A stretch of 64,000 nt of DNA from Stakelama pacifica (GTDB lineage Bacteria > Pseudomonadota > Alphaproteobacteria > Sphingomonadales > Sphingomonadaceae). Position 1 is the stretch's first letter; every line of letters starts with the position of its first letter. Where the stretch lies: the NCBI RefSeq assembly GCF_004361835.1, contig NZ_SNWD01000002.1, positions 248,001 through 312,000 on the forward strand, in the 5' to 3' direction. The translations under genes and the position numbers were made by a program. The notes beneath the pieces were generated by a model that saw only the letters and a program-made list of their open reading frames with translations, made no database searches and was not told the origin of the DNA. Positions 18,536-28,282 of the stretch are shown here, piece by piece.

Positions 18536-18613
18536 TTCCGGCGTGCGCGGATTGTCAATCGCCGATTGCGGCGGATTTCCGCAAGCGGAATGCGGCAAGG
18601 CAGATTCAGGGGA

Positions 18614-20449
18614 TTAGTGAGGGCGTACCGCCGAACCCGCCCCGCCCGCCGTGGCATCGGCGAACACCGCAGTCCAGAGCAGCGGCGCGTTCCAGTTTAT
18701 CGCTACCTCATTAAGGGCATAAGCGCGGGCGTCATCGGCCCAGCAGGTCAGGGCTGCGCAGCTGCCCCGCATCCGCTGCGCCACCGGATCGACCATGGCG
18801 CTGCTGTTCGGCCCACCTGAAACGACGCCGGGCGGCGGCAGCGGGAAGGACGGGTCGAGCTGATGCGCCCAGAAGCGGTGATGCGGGTTGCGCATCGCTC
18901 GCGCGCCATAGCCGGTCACGTAGGAGCGATCGAGCGGATTGCGGCCGAGAACATAGTCGAGTGCATCGATTACCGCCCGGCGATAGCGCCCATCGCCGCT
19001 AAGGTCATAGGCAGTGCCGAGCAGCACCGCGTTCGACAGCAAAGCGCCGTTCGATCCCCATTGCGTGGGTCCGGGCGCCGCAGGAAAGCGATACCCCTGC
19101 GCCGCGTCATCGGCGACCAGTCGATCGGCCGCAGCGAGGACGGCCCGCCGCTGCGCCGCGACGAGCGTTTCGGGAAGCCGCTCGTCTTGCGTGGCGAGCG
19201 TGATAGTACCGAGCGGTGCGGTACTGCCCCAGCTGATCCCGCCCGCGGCCTTCCGGTCGGCGAAGGGGGACGCGGCGATATAGTCGATATAGCGGCGCTC
19301 TCCCGTCGTCGCGGCGAGCTCAGCCGCCGCCCAGAAGAACTCATCGCTGACATCCGTGTCGCCATAGGCCCCGCTGCCGTCGAACCGGTCGTCGGCGAAC
19401 AGCGCAGGATGCGCCAAAGCGGCGACAAATGCCCTGCGCGCTGCGGCAAGGCAGCGGTCGGCAAAGGCCGGATCAATCGGTCGCCAGATGCGCGCAGCCT
19501 GCGCCGCGACCGCGGCAAGGTTGAGCGTTGCGGCGGTCGAGGGCGGATAGAGATAGCGAGGCCGGTGATCGTCCTCGACCCGGATCGGCATCGGTGCCCA
19601 ATGCGCATCGGCAAGCTTGTGATACACCAGCCCGCTCCCGTCGATCATCCGAACCTTATTTCCCGCAGTGTCGGGAACCGCGACCCGGCTATGGTCCGGC
19701 AACTGCATCTTCAGCAGCCATTCGAGCTCATAGCGCGCTTCGTCCAGGATATCCGGAATGCCGTTCCCGGCCTCCGGCATGGCGGCTATCCCGTCACCGG
19801 TTAGCGGCGTGGCGCCAGCGGCCGCGCTGCGGGCATAGGCATCGAGCAGCATCCAGACGCTGACGCCCGCGTTCACCACATATTTGCCGCGATCACCGGC
19901 ATCGTACCAGCCGCCGTTGATATCGATTTCGCGGTCGCAGCCCGGCCAGACCAGCCCTTTCTGATCCCGCCCGCTGAAACAGGTGGCAACTTCGTTGCGA
20001 TGGCCCGCAGGACGCGCCAGATCAGCCCGCTGCACATAGCGGCGTTCGATCGGCATGCCTGCGCGCTGCTGATAGAAAAAGCCGAGTGCATCGCGGGCCA
20101 GGCCGCGAAAGGGATGCGCCGCGACCGTCACCGATCGACTTTCGCTGTCGCCCGCAACGAATGCATAACGCCCGGCGGGTAGCGGGGTATCGATGGTGAT
20201 GGCAGCGACATCCTCGCCCGATTCAGGATCGGGCTGTGGCGTCGCTTCTCCCTGCGCCACGACATCGCCAGCGGCATCGCGCAGCGACCAGCGAAATGTC
20301 CGGCGCGCCTCTACGACGAAGCGCTTTTGCGCGCCGGGTTCGAAGCCGATCTGGTTGAAGCGGATCGGAGATTCGGACGGTTCCTCCGCCGCCGCGCCCG
20401 TCAGGAGCGCTGCGGCGAAGGGCATCAGCAGAATGCGCCGAACCTTCAT
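18614..20449 (-). CDS. GH9 family glycosidase with N-terminal Ig-like domain
   Basis: This is an exported GH9 enzyme of 611 residues, with a Sec signal MKVRRILLMPFAAALLTGAAA. An Ig-like (CelD N-terminal) domain spans about residues 25-110 (IRFNQIGFEPGAQKRF). The alpha/alpha-barrel catalytic domain follows: the DAGD motif in NGGWYDAGDRGKYV supplies the base Asp. NPHHRFW and the C-terminal YALNEVAINWNAPLLW hold the acid Glu. GH9 includes cellulases, beta-glucosidases and exo-beta-glucosaminidases, so the exact bond is open. It follows the second TonB receptor by 16 bp and must be co-transcribed with it. Together with the GH144-type gene nearby it points to a beta-glucan substrate. Confidence 0.9.
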   Translation of the reverse strand: MKVRRILLMPFAAALLTGAAAEEPSESPIRFNQIGFEPGAQKRFVVEARRTFRWSLRDAAGDVVAQGEATPQPDPESGEDVAAITIDTPLPAGRYAFVAGDSESRSVTVAAHPFRGLARDALGFFYQQRAGMPIERRYVQRADLARPAGHRNEVATCFSGRDQKGLVWPGCDREIDINGGWYDAGDRGKYVVNAGVSVWMLLDAYARSAAAGATPLTGDGIAAMPEAGNGIPDILDEARYELEWLLKMQLPDHSRVAVPDTAGNKVRMIDGSGLVYHKLADAHWAPMPIRVEDDHRPRYLYPPSTAATLNLAAVAAQAARIWRPIDPAFADRCLAAARRAFVAALAHPALFADDRFDGSGAYGDTDVSDEFFWAAAELAATTGERRYIDYIAASPFADRKAAGGISWGSTAPLGTITLATQDERLPETLVAAQRRAVLAAADRLVADDAAQGYRFPAAPGPTQWGSNGALLSNAVLLGTAYDLSGDGRYRRAVIDALDYVLGRNPLDRSYVTGYGARAMRNPHHRFWAHQLDPSFPLPPPGVVSGGPNSSAMVDPVAQRMRGSCAALTCWADDARAYALNEVAINWNAPLLWTAVFADATAGGAGSAVRPH

Positions 20450-20465
20450 GACCCGCCCCACCCCT

Positions 20466-23400
20466 TTAAAAGCGCATCCGGGTCGTGATCGAGAAGCGGC
20501 GATCGTTGCGGAAATAGCTGCGCGGTGCGCGCTGCCCTTCTGCATTGATGACGGACTCGGTCTTGGTGATGCTGTCGAGCAGGTTCACCGCCTGAATGCC
20601 GATCTTGAACTTGTCATTCACCGAATAGATGATCGACCCGTCCAGCTGACCATAGGAATCAGCGAAGATCGGCAGGAACGGCGCAATCTCGTCACGGATC
20701 GACAGCAGATAACGCGAACGCCAGTTATATGCGGCGCGCATCGAAATCGGACCCTTTTCATAGAATACCGCCGCGTTGACGGTATGCTTTGAAAGGCCGG
20801 CCAGCGGAAGCCGCGACACGTCGATCGTCGTCGTCGGCGATGATGCCTCAGCCGCCCGTCCCTGCGGAATGTTCGATGCATCTACGAACGTATAGTTCGC
20901 CTGTACGCCCAGCCCCGACAGGATACCCGGGAGGAAGTCATAGGTCTGCTGATAGGCAAGCTCGACCCCCTGCACATGGCTGTGACCGTCCGAATTTTCC
21001 GGCCCCACGAACAGAACATCCTGCGTCACGCCATTATTCGTCACCGAGCGCGTCTGCGACACGTTGGAGACGATGACGTTCGTCAGATCCTTGTAAAATA
21101 CCGCCGCAGTCAGCGAGCCGACGCGCGAGAAGTAATATTCCGCTGTCAGGTCGAACTGATTGGCTTCTACAGGACGCAGATTCGGGTTCGAATTGCGGCT
21201 GCCGCCCTCCAGACGGAATACAGAGATGCCGTTCGCCGGAGCGATCTGAATCGTGCTCTGCAACTGTTCGAAACCGGGGCGCGAAATCGCCTTCGAATAG
21301 GCGAAACGGCTGATCAGACCCGGCGCAACCTCAACCTTCAGGTTGAAGCTCGGCAACCAGTGGCTGAACTTGTTACGCGTCGTATTGTTGATTGCGGTGC
21401 CGTCGGAGAAGCTCAGGATCGCCTGCTGCTGATCGGCGGGAAGGCCGCAGAACGGGCTGGTCTGCGATGGCTGCGCGCAGAAGGTGGCGACATCGGTCGA
21501 ACTGCCGATGATCTGATCGCGCGTCGGGAAGGTGAAGAAGCCCGTCGCCTTGTCCGTGGTTTCGATATAGCGAACGCCGACATTGCCCGAAATACCGGTA
21601 TTGCCGAACACATTGCCGCCAAAGTCGAGACGCAGATACGCCGCCTTGGTCGCTTCGGAATTGGTGTAGATTTCCGACGGCAGGAACGGCGTGCCGTCGA
21701 CAACACCCGCGCGCTGCGCCACCGGCGTCCATCCACCCGAATTCGCGCCGAACTGATTGCGCCAGATCGCATTGATCGCCTGCGCCTGCGCAGCCGCAGA
21801 ATCATATTCGGCTGCCGGATTGCCGCGCAGATACAGCCCCTGAAGCCCGCTCGGCCCGTCCCCCCGGAACTGATCGGTGAAGTTGTAGAGCCCCGAATTG
21901 ACCTGCGGCGCATCGGCGAACGTCACCGGGCTGGAACCGTCCCAGGTTTCGCTGAGCACGCCCCAGTTATAAAGGGTGTACCGCACGGTCTGATCGCGAT
22001 CGGCATAGCGCGCGCCGAACTTCGCCCGCTTCAGGAACCCTTCATCGCCGAAGTCATAAGTCGCATCGCCGCGGAACGCCCATTCATGACCATCATTCTT
22101 TTCGAAATGGTCCATCGCCGAGCGATAGAAGGAATTGTTCGGGTTCGCGAAAAATGCTGCGCTGTCGCTGCCATCGGGTGCAAGAAATTCGACGTCCGGC
22201 GTATCGCCGCGCATGTCGAGCGCGATATCGGCAAACGTCGCCCCCAGCACCGAAAAGTCGGTCTGATCGCGCGTCGAATGGACATATTGCGCGTCGAAGT
22301 TGAACGACAGACGATCGTTCGCCTTCCACTTCACATTGCCGCCGAAATCATCGGTGACCGACCGGGTCTTCACACCGCGATTGGAAAGCTGGGTCAGAAC
22401 GCCGCGCTGCTGACCGCCATTGGGCGTGTAGCCGCGATCAAGCGAGATGATGCCGGTTTCGAACAATCCTTCGTCATCGAAGGTATAGTTGGTGCCGGGC
22501 AGTGGGAAGGTCTGACGATCGGCGCTGTCGGGCGCCGATTCAAACGTCCGCTCGCCCCAGGTCTGACGCGCATCGCTACGGATGAACTGCAGCGTTGCAA
22601 CGAGCGATTCGTCATAGGTTTCGAACTGCGCGGCGGCATTCATGCCGATACGCTTGCGGTTGAAATCCTGCGTACGAACGCCCGCGCCGAGCGGCGCAAA
22701 CACGACCTCATCGGGCGACAGGCCGGGGAAGGTATCGGTTTCGTCGATGCCATCGCCGTTGATGTCGCGCGAGCCGTTGAAACGCGCCTGATAATTGGTG
22801 ACCTGAATACCGTCGGCGCGCGTGTAAAGCTGCGAGAACGAGCCGCCGGCAAGGATGCCGAACCGGCCGATACCGGTTTCGAACGTGGTCGAACCAAGCG
22901 CCGAAACCGAAGGCGAGCCCCGCTTTGAGAAGTCGCCATAATTCATATCAGCCGACAGCGCGAGCAGGGTTTCGTTCGAATCGAACGGCTTGCGCGTGAC
23001 GAGATTGACCGAACCGGCGATGCCGCCCTCGATCATGTCCGCAGTCTGGTTCTTATACGCCTCGACCGCAGCGAGCAGTTCGGGCGGAACATCTTCGAAG
23101 TTCAGCGAACGACCGCCGCTGACCGAGAAGGTATCGCGGCCATTGAATTCGGAGCGGACATAGTTGAGGCCGCGAATGATCGCGCCCGAACCTTCGACCG
23201 AGAAATGGTCGGAATCGTTACCCGCGGCAAAACGGCTGATCGACACGCCGGGAATACGCTGCAGCGCTTCGGTAACCGAACGATCGGGCAATGCGCCGAT
23301 GTCCTGCGCCGTGACGGCATCAACAACCGTGTCGGAATCGCGCTTGATCGACTGTGCCGTAGCAAGGCTTTCGCGGATGCCGGTAACGATGATGTCTTCG

Positions 23401-23600
23401 ACGCCCGACTGGCTGGATGCTGCCTCGACATCGGTAGAGCTGGAATTCTGACCATCCTGCATCGTTTCGGACGCGCTGGGCGCCGGAACCGCCTGCTGGG
23501 CGAAAGCCTGTCCTGTGCTTACCAGTGCAAGAATGGAAACGCCGACGCGCAGCGTACGACCTGCCACCGGCCGGATCGGCCGGGAAATAGAGATTTTCAT
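20466..23600 (-). CDS. TonB-dependent receptor (second glycan locus)
   Basis: This is an outer-membrane receptor of 1044 residues. A Sec signal precedes AQQAVPAPSAS, and the TonB box is DIIVTGIR. The plug domain carries ALQRIPGVSISR and IIRGLNYVRSEFNGRD, and the barrel ends in ITTRMRF. The ATG at 23600 has GGGGGAG 6 nt upstream; a TTG 15 bp further upstream is unlikely. Plugs of this type (EDVPPELLAAVEAYK, MIEGGIAGSVNL) are typical of the large sphingomonad and Caulobacter-Xanthomonas receptors found next to tryptophan-halogenase-like genes, which is the arrangement here. It is divergent from those genes and upstream of GH9. Confidence 0.95.
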   Translation of the reverse strand: MKISISRPIRPVAGRTLRVGVSILALVSTGQAFAQQAVPAPSASETMQDGQNSSSTDVEAASSQSGVEDIIVTGIRESLATAQSIKRDSDTVVDAVTAQDIGALPDRSVTEALQRIPGVSISRFAAGNDSDHFSVEGSGAIIRGLNYVRSEFNGRDTFSVSGGRSLNFEDVPPELLAAVEAYKNQTADMIEGGIAGSVNLVTRKPFDSNETLLALSADMNYGDFSKRGSPSVSALGSTTFETGIGRFGILAGGSFSQLYTRADGIQVTNYQARFNGSRDINGDGIDETDTFPGLSPDEVVFAPLGAGVRTQDFNRKRIGMNAAAQFETYDESLVATLQFIRSDARQTWGERTFESAPDSADRQTFPLPGTNYTFDDEGLFETGIISLDRGYTPNGGQQRGVLTQLSNRGVKTRSVTDDFGGNVKWKANDRLSFNFDAQYVHSTRDQTDFSVLGATFADIALDMRGDTPDVEFLAPDGSDSAAFFANPNNSFYRSAMDHFEKNDGHEWAFRGDATYDFGDEGFLKRAKFGARYADRDQTVRYTLYNWGVLSETWDGSSPVTFADAPQVNSGLYNFTDQFRGDGPSGLQGLYLRGNPAAEYDSAAAQAQAINAIWRNQFGANSGGWTPVAQRAGVVDGTPFLPSEIYTNSEATKAAYLRLDFGGNVFGNTGISGNVGVRYIETTDKATGFFTFPTRDQIIGSSTDVATFCAQPSQTSPFCGLPADQQQAILSFSDGTAINNTTRNKFSHWLPSFNLKVEVAPGLISRFAYSKAISRPGFEQLQSTIQIAPANGISVFRLEGGSRNSNPNLRPVEANQFDLTAEYYFSRVGSLTAAVFYKDLTNVIVSNVSQTRSVTNNGVTQDVLFVGPENSDGHSHVQGVELAYQQTYDFLPGILSGLGVQANYTFVDASNIPQGRAAEASSPTTTIDVSRLPLAGLSKHTVNAAVFYEKGPISMRAAYNWRSRYLLSIRDEIAPFLPIFADSYGQLDGSIIYSVNDKFKIGIQAVNLLDSITKTESVINAEGQRAPRSYFRNDRRFSITTRMRF

Positions 23601-23655
23601 CTGAGACTCCCCCAAAACTGCCCGCGCCGACGTCTGTGGCCGGCGTTGGAATGCG

Positions 23656-23682
23656 TCACATATCGCTTGCCGTAATATGTGA
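23656..23682. promoter_or_regulatory. Perfect 8-bp dyad upstream of the second receptor gene
   Basis: TCACATAT at 23656-23663 and ATATGTGA at 23675-23682 are exact inverted copies separated by 11 bp. They lie about 55-80 bp upstream of the receptor start in the 252-bp divergent promoter region. This could be an operator or a leader hairpin. Confidence 0.55.
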
Positions 23683-23738
23683 ACGTTCGCTTTCCCCCCT
23701 AAGCGTCCAATCTGGCCGGAGCAATATCGCCGCTCGCG

Positions 23739-23752
23739 TGGAAACGGTTACC
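23739..23752. promoter_or_regulatory. LacI-type operator in the divergent promoter
   Basis: TGGAAACGGTTACC matches the perfect palindrome at 28283-28296 at 11 of 14 positions and has the central CG of LacI-family sites. It lies between the divergent TonB receptor and tryptophan-halogenase-like genes, so it could control both. Confidence 0.5.
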
Positions 23753-23852
23753 GCTAACGAAGCCGTGTAAAGTGTTGCAGGGCAACCACACTCGCGCCTT
23801 TCGCATGCACCCGTTATGAGCCGGAACCTTGCCGATGGAGGGGAGCATCGTC

Positions 23853-25334
23853 GTGCCGATCCGCGTTGTAATTCTGGGCGGAGGAACCGCCGGATGGATG
23901 ACCGCCGCCGCGCTTTCGATCCTGCTCAGCAGGCAAATGGCGCAGGTCACTCTGGTCGAATCCGAAGAGGTGGGGATTATCGGTGTGGGCGAGGCGACGC
24001 TGCCGCATATCCGCGCATTCAACGAACGGCTTGGTATCGACGAAGCGGATTTCATGCGCGCGACCGGGGCGACCTTCAAGCTGGGGATCGAATTTCGCGA
24101 CTGGGCGCGCATCGGCGACAGCTATATCCACCCCTTTGGCGTATTCGGTCATGATGTCGAAGGCGTTGGATTTCACCATTATCTCAATCGCGCCGGTCGC
24201 ATCGCCACGCTGTTCGACTATTCGGTTCCGATTGTGGCGGCACGCGAAGCCCGCTTCGCGCCGCCGGCGGCCGACCCGCGCTCGCTCGCATCCACCTATG
24301 GCTATGCCTATCAGTTCGATGCGACCCGCTATGGCCCGTATCTTCGCAACCGGGCCGAGGCAGCGGGCACCCGACGGATCGAAGGCAGGGTCGAAGCCGT
24401 AGAGCGGTCAGAGCATGGCGATATTGCCGCGCTGCGCCTTTCCGACGGCCGCCGGGTCGAAGGCGATCTGTTCGTCGATTGCTCGGGTTTTCGCTCCCTG
24501 TTGCTGGGGCAGGCGTGCGATGAGCCGTTCGAGGACTGGTCGCGCTGGCTGCCGTGCGACCGTGCGGTGGCGGTGCCGTGCGAGGGAAAAGGGCCGCTGC
24601 TCCCTTATACCAGCGCGGTCGCCATGTCGGCGGGATGGCGCTGGCGCATTCCGCTGCAGCATCGCACCGGCAACGGCTATGTCTACTCCTCGGCGCATAT
24701 CGGCGACGATGCTGCACGCGAGCAATTGCTGAGCGAGCTGGAGGGCCCGCCGCTTGCCGAACCGCGCCTGCTTCGGTTTAAAGCGGGCAGGCGACGGCGC
24801 AACTGGGTGCGCAATGTCATCGGCATCGGCCTTTCGGGCGGTTTCCTCGAACCGCTCGAATCAACGAGCATTTATCTGATCCAGATTGCGATCACCCGGC
24901 TGATCGAGCTGTTTCCGCAACGTCCTGCCGCAGCGATCGATCGGGATGCGTTCAACCGCGCGATCGATCTCGAATATGATCGTATCCGCGACTTTCTGAT
25001 CCTGCATTATCACGCGACGCAACGCGACGATTCGCCGTTCTGGAACCATGTGCGCACCATGGAGGTGCCCGAAAGCCTGTCAGAGAAGATGGCGCTGTTC
25101 CGAAAACGCGGCCGCGTCGCCAGATATCGCGAAGGGCTTTTCCTCGAACCGAGCTGGCTTGCGGTATATTTCGGTCAGCGGATCGTGCCGACCGGCTATG
25201 ATCAGCGCGCCGACGGACCGGATGACGGGGCGCTTACGCGCGCGCTTGATCAGCTTCGGCAGGAAGTCGCCGCTGCCGCTGCGGCGCTTCCCGACCAGTC
25301 GGTTTATCTGGAGCGGGTCGGGGCGCTGGCATGA
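23853..25334 (+). CDS. Tryptophan-halogenase-like flavoprotein 1
   Basis: This is an FAD-dependent protein of the tryptophan 7-halogenase family, 493 residues. The dinucleotide fold GGGTAGW is at residues 9-15. The lysine of TFKLGIE is at about residue 76, equivalent to the catalytic Lys of PrnA. The family signature WRWRIP follows in the middle, and the conserved LEPLESTSI block near the C-terminal third. I chose the GTG at 23853 because GGAGGGGAG ends 7 nt before it; an ATG at 23835 is possible. It overlaps the next gene by 4 bp. Such genes accompany TonB receptors for carbohydrates in this clade; their substrate is not established and may not be tryptophan. Confidence 0.9.
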   Translation: MPIRVVILGGGTAGWMTAAALSILLSRQMAQVTLVESEEVGIIGVGEATLPHIRAFNERLGIDEADFMRATGATFKLGIEFRDWARIGDSYIHPFGVFGHDVEGVGFHHYLNRAGRIATLFDYSVPIVAAREARFAPPAADPRSLASTYGYAYQFDATRYGPYLRNRAEAAGTRRIEGRVEAVERSEHGDIAALRLSDGRRVEGDLFVDCSGFRSLLLGQACDEPFEDWSRWLPCDRAVAVPCEGKGPLLPYTSAVAMSAGWRWRIPLQHRTGNGYVYSSAHIGDDAAREQLLSELEGPPLAEPRLLRFKAGRRRRNWVRNVIGIGLSGGFLEPLESTSIYLIQIAITRLIELFPQRPAAAIDRDAFNRAIDLEYDRIRDFLILHYHATQRDDSPFWNHVRTMEVPESLSEKMALFRKRGRVARYREGLFLEPSWLAVYFGQRIVPTGYDQRADGPDDGALTRALDQLRQEVAAAAAALPDQSVYLERVGALA

Positions 25335-26728
25335 CATCGCGCGCCATCCGAACCATCGCCGTCGTCGGAAACGGTATCGCCGGGTGGAGCGCCGCCGCGG
25401 CGTTGAAAAAGCGCGTTCCGGGCATATCGGTCGCGCTGGTACCGGTCGCTGACCTGAAGCCGGGACTGGCCGATCTGTGCGCGAGCGCAGCGCCTTCGAT
25501 CGGCGACTTTCACAGCGATATCGGCCTTTCCGAACGCGATATCGTCCGACGCACCGGCGCGGCGTTCCGGCTGGGAAGCCGCTATCAGGACTGGCACGGA
25601 CCGGGCTCCGGCTTCTTCCACGCCTATGGCCCCGCCGGATTCGCGCAGGGGCAGTTGCCCTTTGCCGCGCTATGGCTTCGCGCAGGGTCACCGCGACCCT
25701 ATCAGGATTATGCGCCGGGCGCGGTGCTCGCCGAACAGGGGCGTTTTCTTCCCGGCGGAACCGATCTGCCCGGCGACTATGCGCATGGCCTGATGCTCGA
25801 CCTGCACGTCTATCCGCGCTTTCTTGCCGCCTATGCGCGCCATCTCGACGTGCTGGTGAGCGAGGGCACGCTGGCCGGCATGGACGTATCCGACGGCCGC
25901 GTCACCGGGCTTCGGCTAAGCGACGGCAGCACGCTTCGCGCGGATATGTATGTCGATGCCAGCAACGTAGCGGCAAGCCTTATGCGCGCACTGGCCGACC
26001 CGGACTGGCAGGACTGGAGGCAGTGGCTGCCCGCCGACACGCTGGAGCGCAGCCGGACCGCGCCCGACCCCGGGCTGCCTCCGTTCGACCGGGTGCGCGC
26101 GATTTCGAACGGATGGGAAGCAACCATATCGCTGCCCGCCTGCACCGAAACCCTCCGCGTTACCGCGAAGCCCGGCGATGCGGGGGCCAGTGCGGTGCGG
26201 TTTGCGAGCGGCCGTCGCGCGCAAGCATGGTCGGGCAATGTCGTCGCGATCGGCGATGCCTATGCGGTCATCGAACCGCTCGAGGGCGCGCCGCTGCACC
26301 TGCTGCATAGCCAGATCGACCGGCTCGTCGGCTCGCTCCCCGACCGCGATTTCGATGCGATAGAGCTTGCGCAGTATAACCGTGAGACCGGCGAAGAGGC
26401 CGACCGGGTCCGCGATTTCCTGATCGCTCATTATGTGCTTTCGGGCCGGTGCGATGCGGCGCCCCCGCTGCTCGCCGAAACGCTCGCCCTGTTCGCTCAT
26501 CGCGGGCGGTTGCCGATGCGCGACGGTGAAAGTTTCGACAAACATAGCTGGCTTGCGCTGCTGTTCGGGCACGGGACTGTCCCTGCGCATGCCGATCCGT
26601 TGGCCGTCGCACTCGATACGGGCGAGGCGCAGCGCGCGCTTGCTGATCACCGCCTGCATCTGGAACAGGGGGCCGCGAAAGCCCCGGCCCATTCCGCATA
26701 TCTGAAGTCTCTGGAGGCATCTGCATGA
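25331..26728 (+). CDS. Divergent tryptophan-halogenase-like protein, catalytic motifs lost
   Basis: This 465-residue protein belongs to the same family as its two neighbours but is degenerate. The FAD motif is GNGIAGW (normally GGGTAGW). The catalytic lysine position holds Arg (AAFRLGSR, residue 80), and WxWxIP is replaced by GWEATISLP. The segment EPLEGAPLHLLHSQID keeps the pattern of the conserved EPLEST block. It starts with ATGA overlapping the stop of gene 1 and ends overlapping the start of gene 3, so the three are translationally coupled. It is unlikely to halogenate; a structural partner of genes 1 and 3 or a different flavin reaction is possible. Confidence 0.85.
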   Translation: MTSRAIRTIAVVGNGIAGWSAAAALKKRVPGISVALVPVADLKPGLADLCASAAPSIGDFHSDIGLSERDIVRRTGAAFRLGSRYQDWHGPGSGFFHAYGPAGFAQGQLPFAALWLRAGSPRPYQDYAPGAVLAEQGRFLPGGTDLPGDYAHGLMLDLHVYPRFLAAYARHLDVLVSEGTLAGMDVSDGRVTGLRLSDGSTLRADMYVDASNVAASLMRALADPDWQDWRQWLPADTLERSRTAPDPGLPPFDRVRAISNGWEATISLPACTETLRVTAKPGDAGASAVRFASGRRAQAWSGNVVAIGDAYAVIEPLEGAPLHLLHSQIDRLVGSLPDRDFDAIELAQYNRETGEEADRVRDFLIAHYVLSGRCDAAPPLLAETLALFAHRGRLPMRDGESFDKHSWLALLFGHGTVPAHADPLAVALDTGEAQRALADHRLHLEQGAAKAPAHSAYLKSLEASA

Positions 26729-28233
26729 CCGATCACGCCATTCGCGACGTGGTGATCGTCGGCGGCGGGACGGCGGGCTGGATGACCGCCGCCGCGCTGT
26801 CGCGCTTTCTGGGCGGCGGTGGCACGCGCATCCGCCTGATCGAAAGCGAACAGATCGGGACGGTCGGTGTCGGCGAAGCAACGATTCCCACCATCGCAAC
26901 CTTCAATCAGATGCTCGGAATCGACGAGAATGATTTCCTCCGCCATACGCAGGGCACGTTCAAGCTCGGCATCGAATTCGTCGACTGGCGGCAGATCGGC
27001 GAGCGGTATTTTCACCCCTTCGGCCAGTTCGGGCGCGATATTGAGGGCGCCAATTTCCATCAGCTGTTTCTGAAGCTCGCGTCGCGCGGGCTTGCCGCCG
27101 ATATCTGGCATTACGCGCCCTGCGCCATGGCCGCCGCCGCCGGACGGTTCAACCGGACGGTCGATCCGACGTTCGGACCGATGCCCTATGCCTTTCATTT
27201 CGATGCCTCGCTCTACGCCCGCTATCTGCGCGGTTATGCCGAGGCGCGCGGCGTGGAACGCATTGAGGGGCGGATCAGCGATGTCGCGCTGCGCGGCGAG
27301 GACGGTTTTGTCGATACGCTGACGCTGGACGACGGGCGCAGCGTCACGGGCGAACTCTTCATCGACTGTTCGGGCTTTCGCGGCCTGTTGATCGAGGAGG
27401 CGCTGGAAAGCGGCTATGAGGACTGGCGCCACTGGCTTCCGTGCAACCGCGCGGTCGCGGTGCCGACCGCCAATATCGGCGACCCGCCGCCTTATACCCG
27501 CGCCACGGCGCGCAGCTGTGGGTGGCAGTGGCGCATTCCGTTGCAGCACCGCACGGGCAACGGATATGTCTATACAAATGAATATCTGAGCGATGAGGAT
27601 GCGTGCGCCGCTTTGCTGAACTCGGTCGAGGGTGAGCCGCTGGGCGAGCCGCGTTTCCTATCCTTCGTCACCGGTCGTCGCAACCGGTTCTGGAACCGTA
27701 ATGTGGTCGCGATCGGCCTGTCGGGCGGTTTTCTGGAACCGCTCGAATCGACATCGATCCATCTGATCCAGACGGGCATCGCAAAGCTGCTCGCGCTCTT
27801 CCCCGATACGCGGTTTCTGGAGGTTGAGGCCGGGGAATATAACCGGCTGATGCGCGCTGCCTATGACGGTGTCCGCGACTTCATCATTCTCCATTATCAC
27901 GCGACGACTCGCGACGATTCGCCATTCTGGAACCATGTCCGCACGATGGATGTGCCCGAAACTCTGGCGCGCAAAATCGACCTTTTCCGTGCAAAGGGTC
28001 GCTTCTTTCGCTATGATGACGAGCTGTTTTCGCTGGCGAGCTGGGTCGCGGTGCTTCTGGGTCAGGGAATAATCCCGAAGGGGCACGATCCGCTGGTAGG
28101 TGCGATGGACGAAAACAGCCTCGCTCACCGGGTAGAAGAACTGCGCCAGTCCGTGCGTCGCTCCGTCGCGGCGATGCCCTCCCATGCCGAGTTTTTGCGC
28201 GCGCATTGCGCTGCGGCTCCATTGCAGCGCTGA
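26725..28233 (+). CDS. Tryptophan-halogenase-like flavoprotein 3
   Basis: This is a full-length tryptophan-halogenase-family flavoprotein of 502 residues. GGGTAGW is at about residues 13-19, the Lys of TFKLGIE at residue 80, WQWRIPLQHRTGNGY in the middle, and LEPLESTSIHLIQ further on. All the motifs lost in its upstream neighbour are present. It overlaps that gene by ATGA and closes the three-gene unit. The next gene (GH144-type) starts 111 bp downstream behind its own LacI-type palindrome. The true substrate is unknown; a flavin reductase would be needed and none is encoded nearby. Confidence 0.9.
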   Translation: MTDHAIRDVVIVGGGTAGWMTAAALSRFLGGGGTRIRLIESEQIGTVGVGEATIPTIATFNQMLGIDENDFLRHTQGTFKLGIEFVDWRQIGERYFHPFGQFGRDIEGANFHQLFLKLASRGLAADIWHYAPCAMAAAAGRFNRTVDPTFGPMPYAFHFDASLYARYLRGYAEARGVERIEGRISDVALRGEDGFVDTLTLDDGRSVTGELFIDCSGFRGLLIEEALESGYEDWRHWLPCNRAVAVPTANIGDPPPYTRATARSCGWQWRIPLQHRTGNGYVYTNEYLSDEDACAALLNSVEGEPLGEPRFLSFVTGRRNRFWNRNVVAIGLSGGFLEPLESTSIHLIQTGIAKLLALFPDTRFLEVEAGEYNRLMRAAYDGVRDFIILHYHATTRDDSPFWNHVRTMDVPETLARKIDLFRAKGRFFRYDDELFSLASWVAVLLGQGIIPKGHDPLVGAMDENSLAHRVEELRQSVRRSVAAMPSHAEFLRAHCAAAPLQR

Positions 28234-28282
28234 TATGAGCGAAAACGCCAAGTCGTGGTTCTTGTCCCGGCCCGTCGAGTGA

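Noticed and set aside
20976..22928. 650-codon plus-strand frame opposite the second TonB receptor
   Set aside because: Antisense to a confident receptor gene; Arg/Ile/Ala-rich with no family resemblance.
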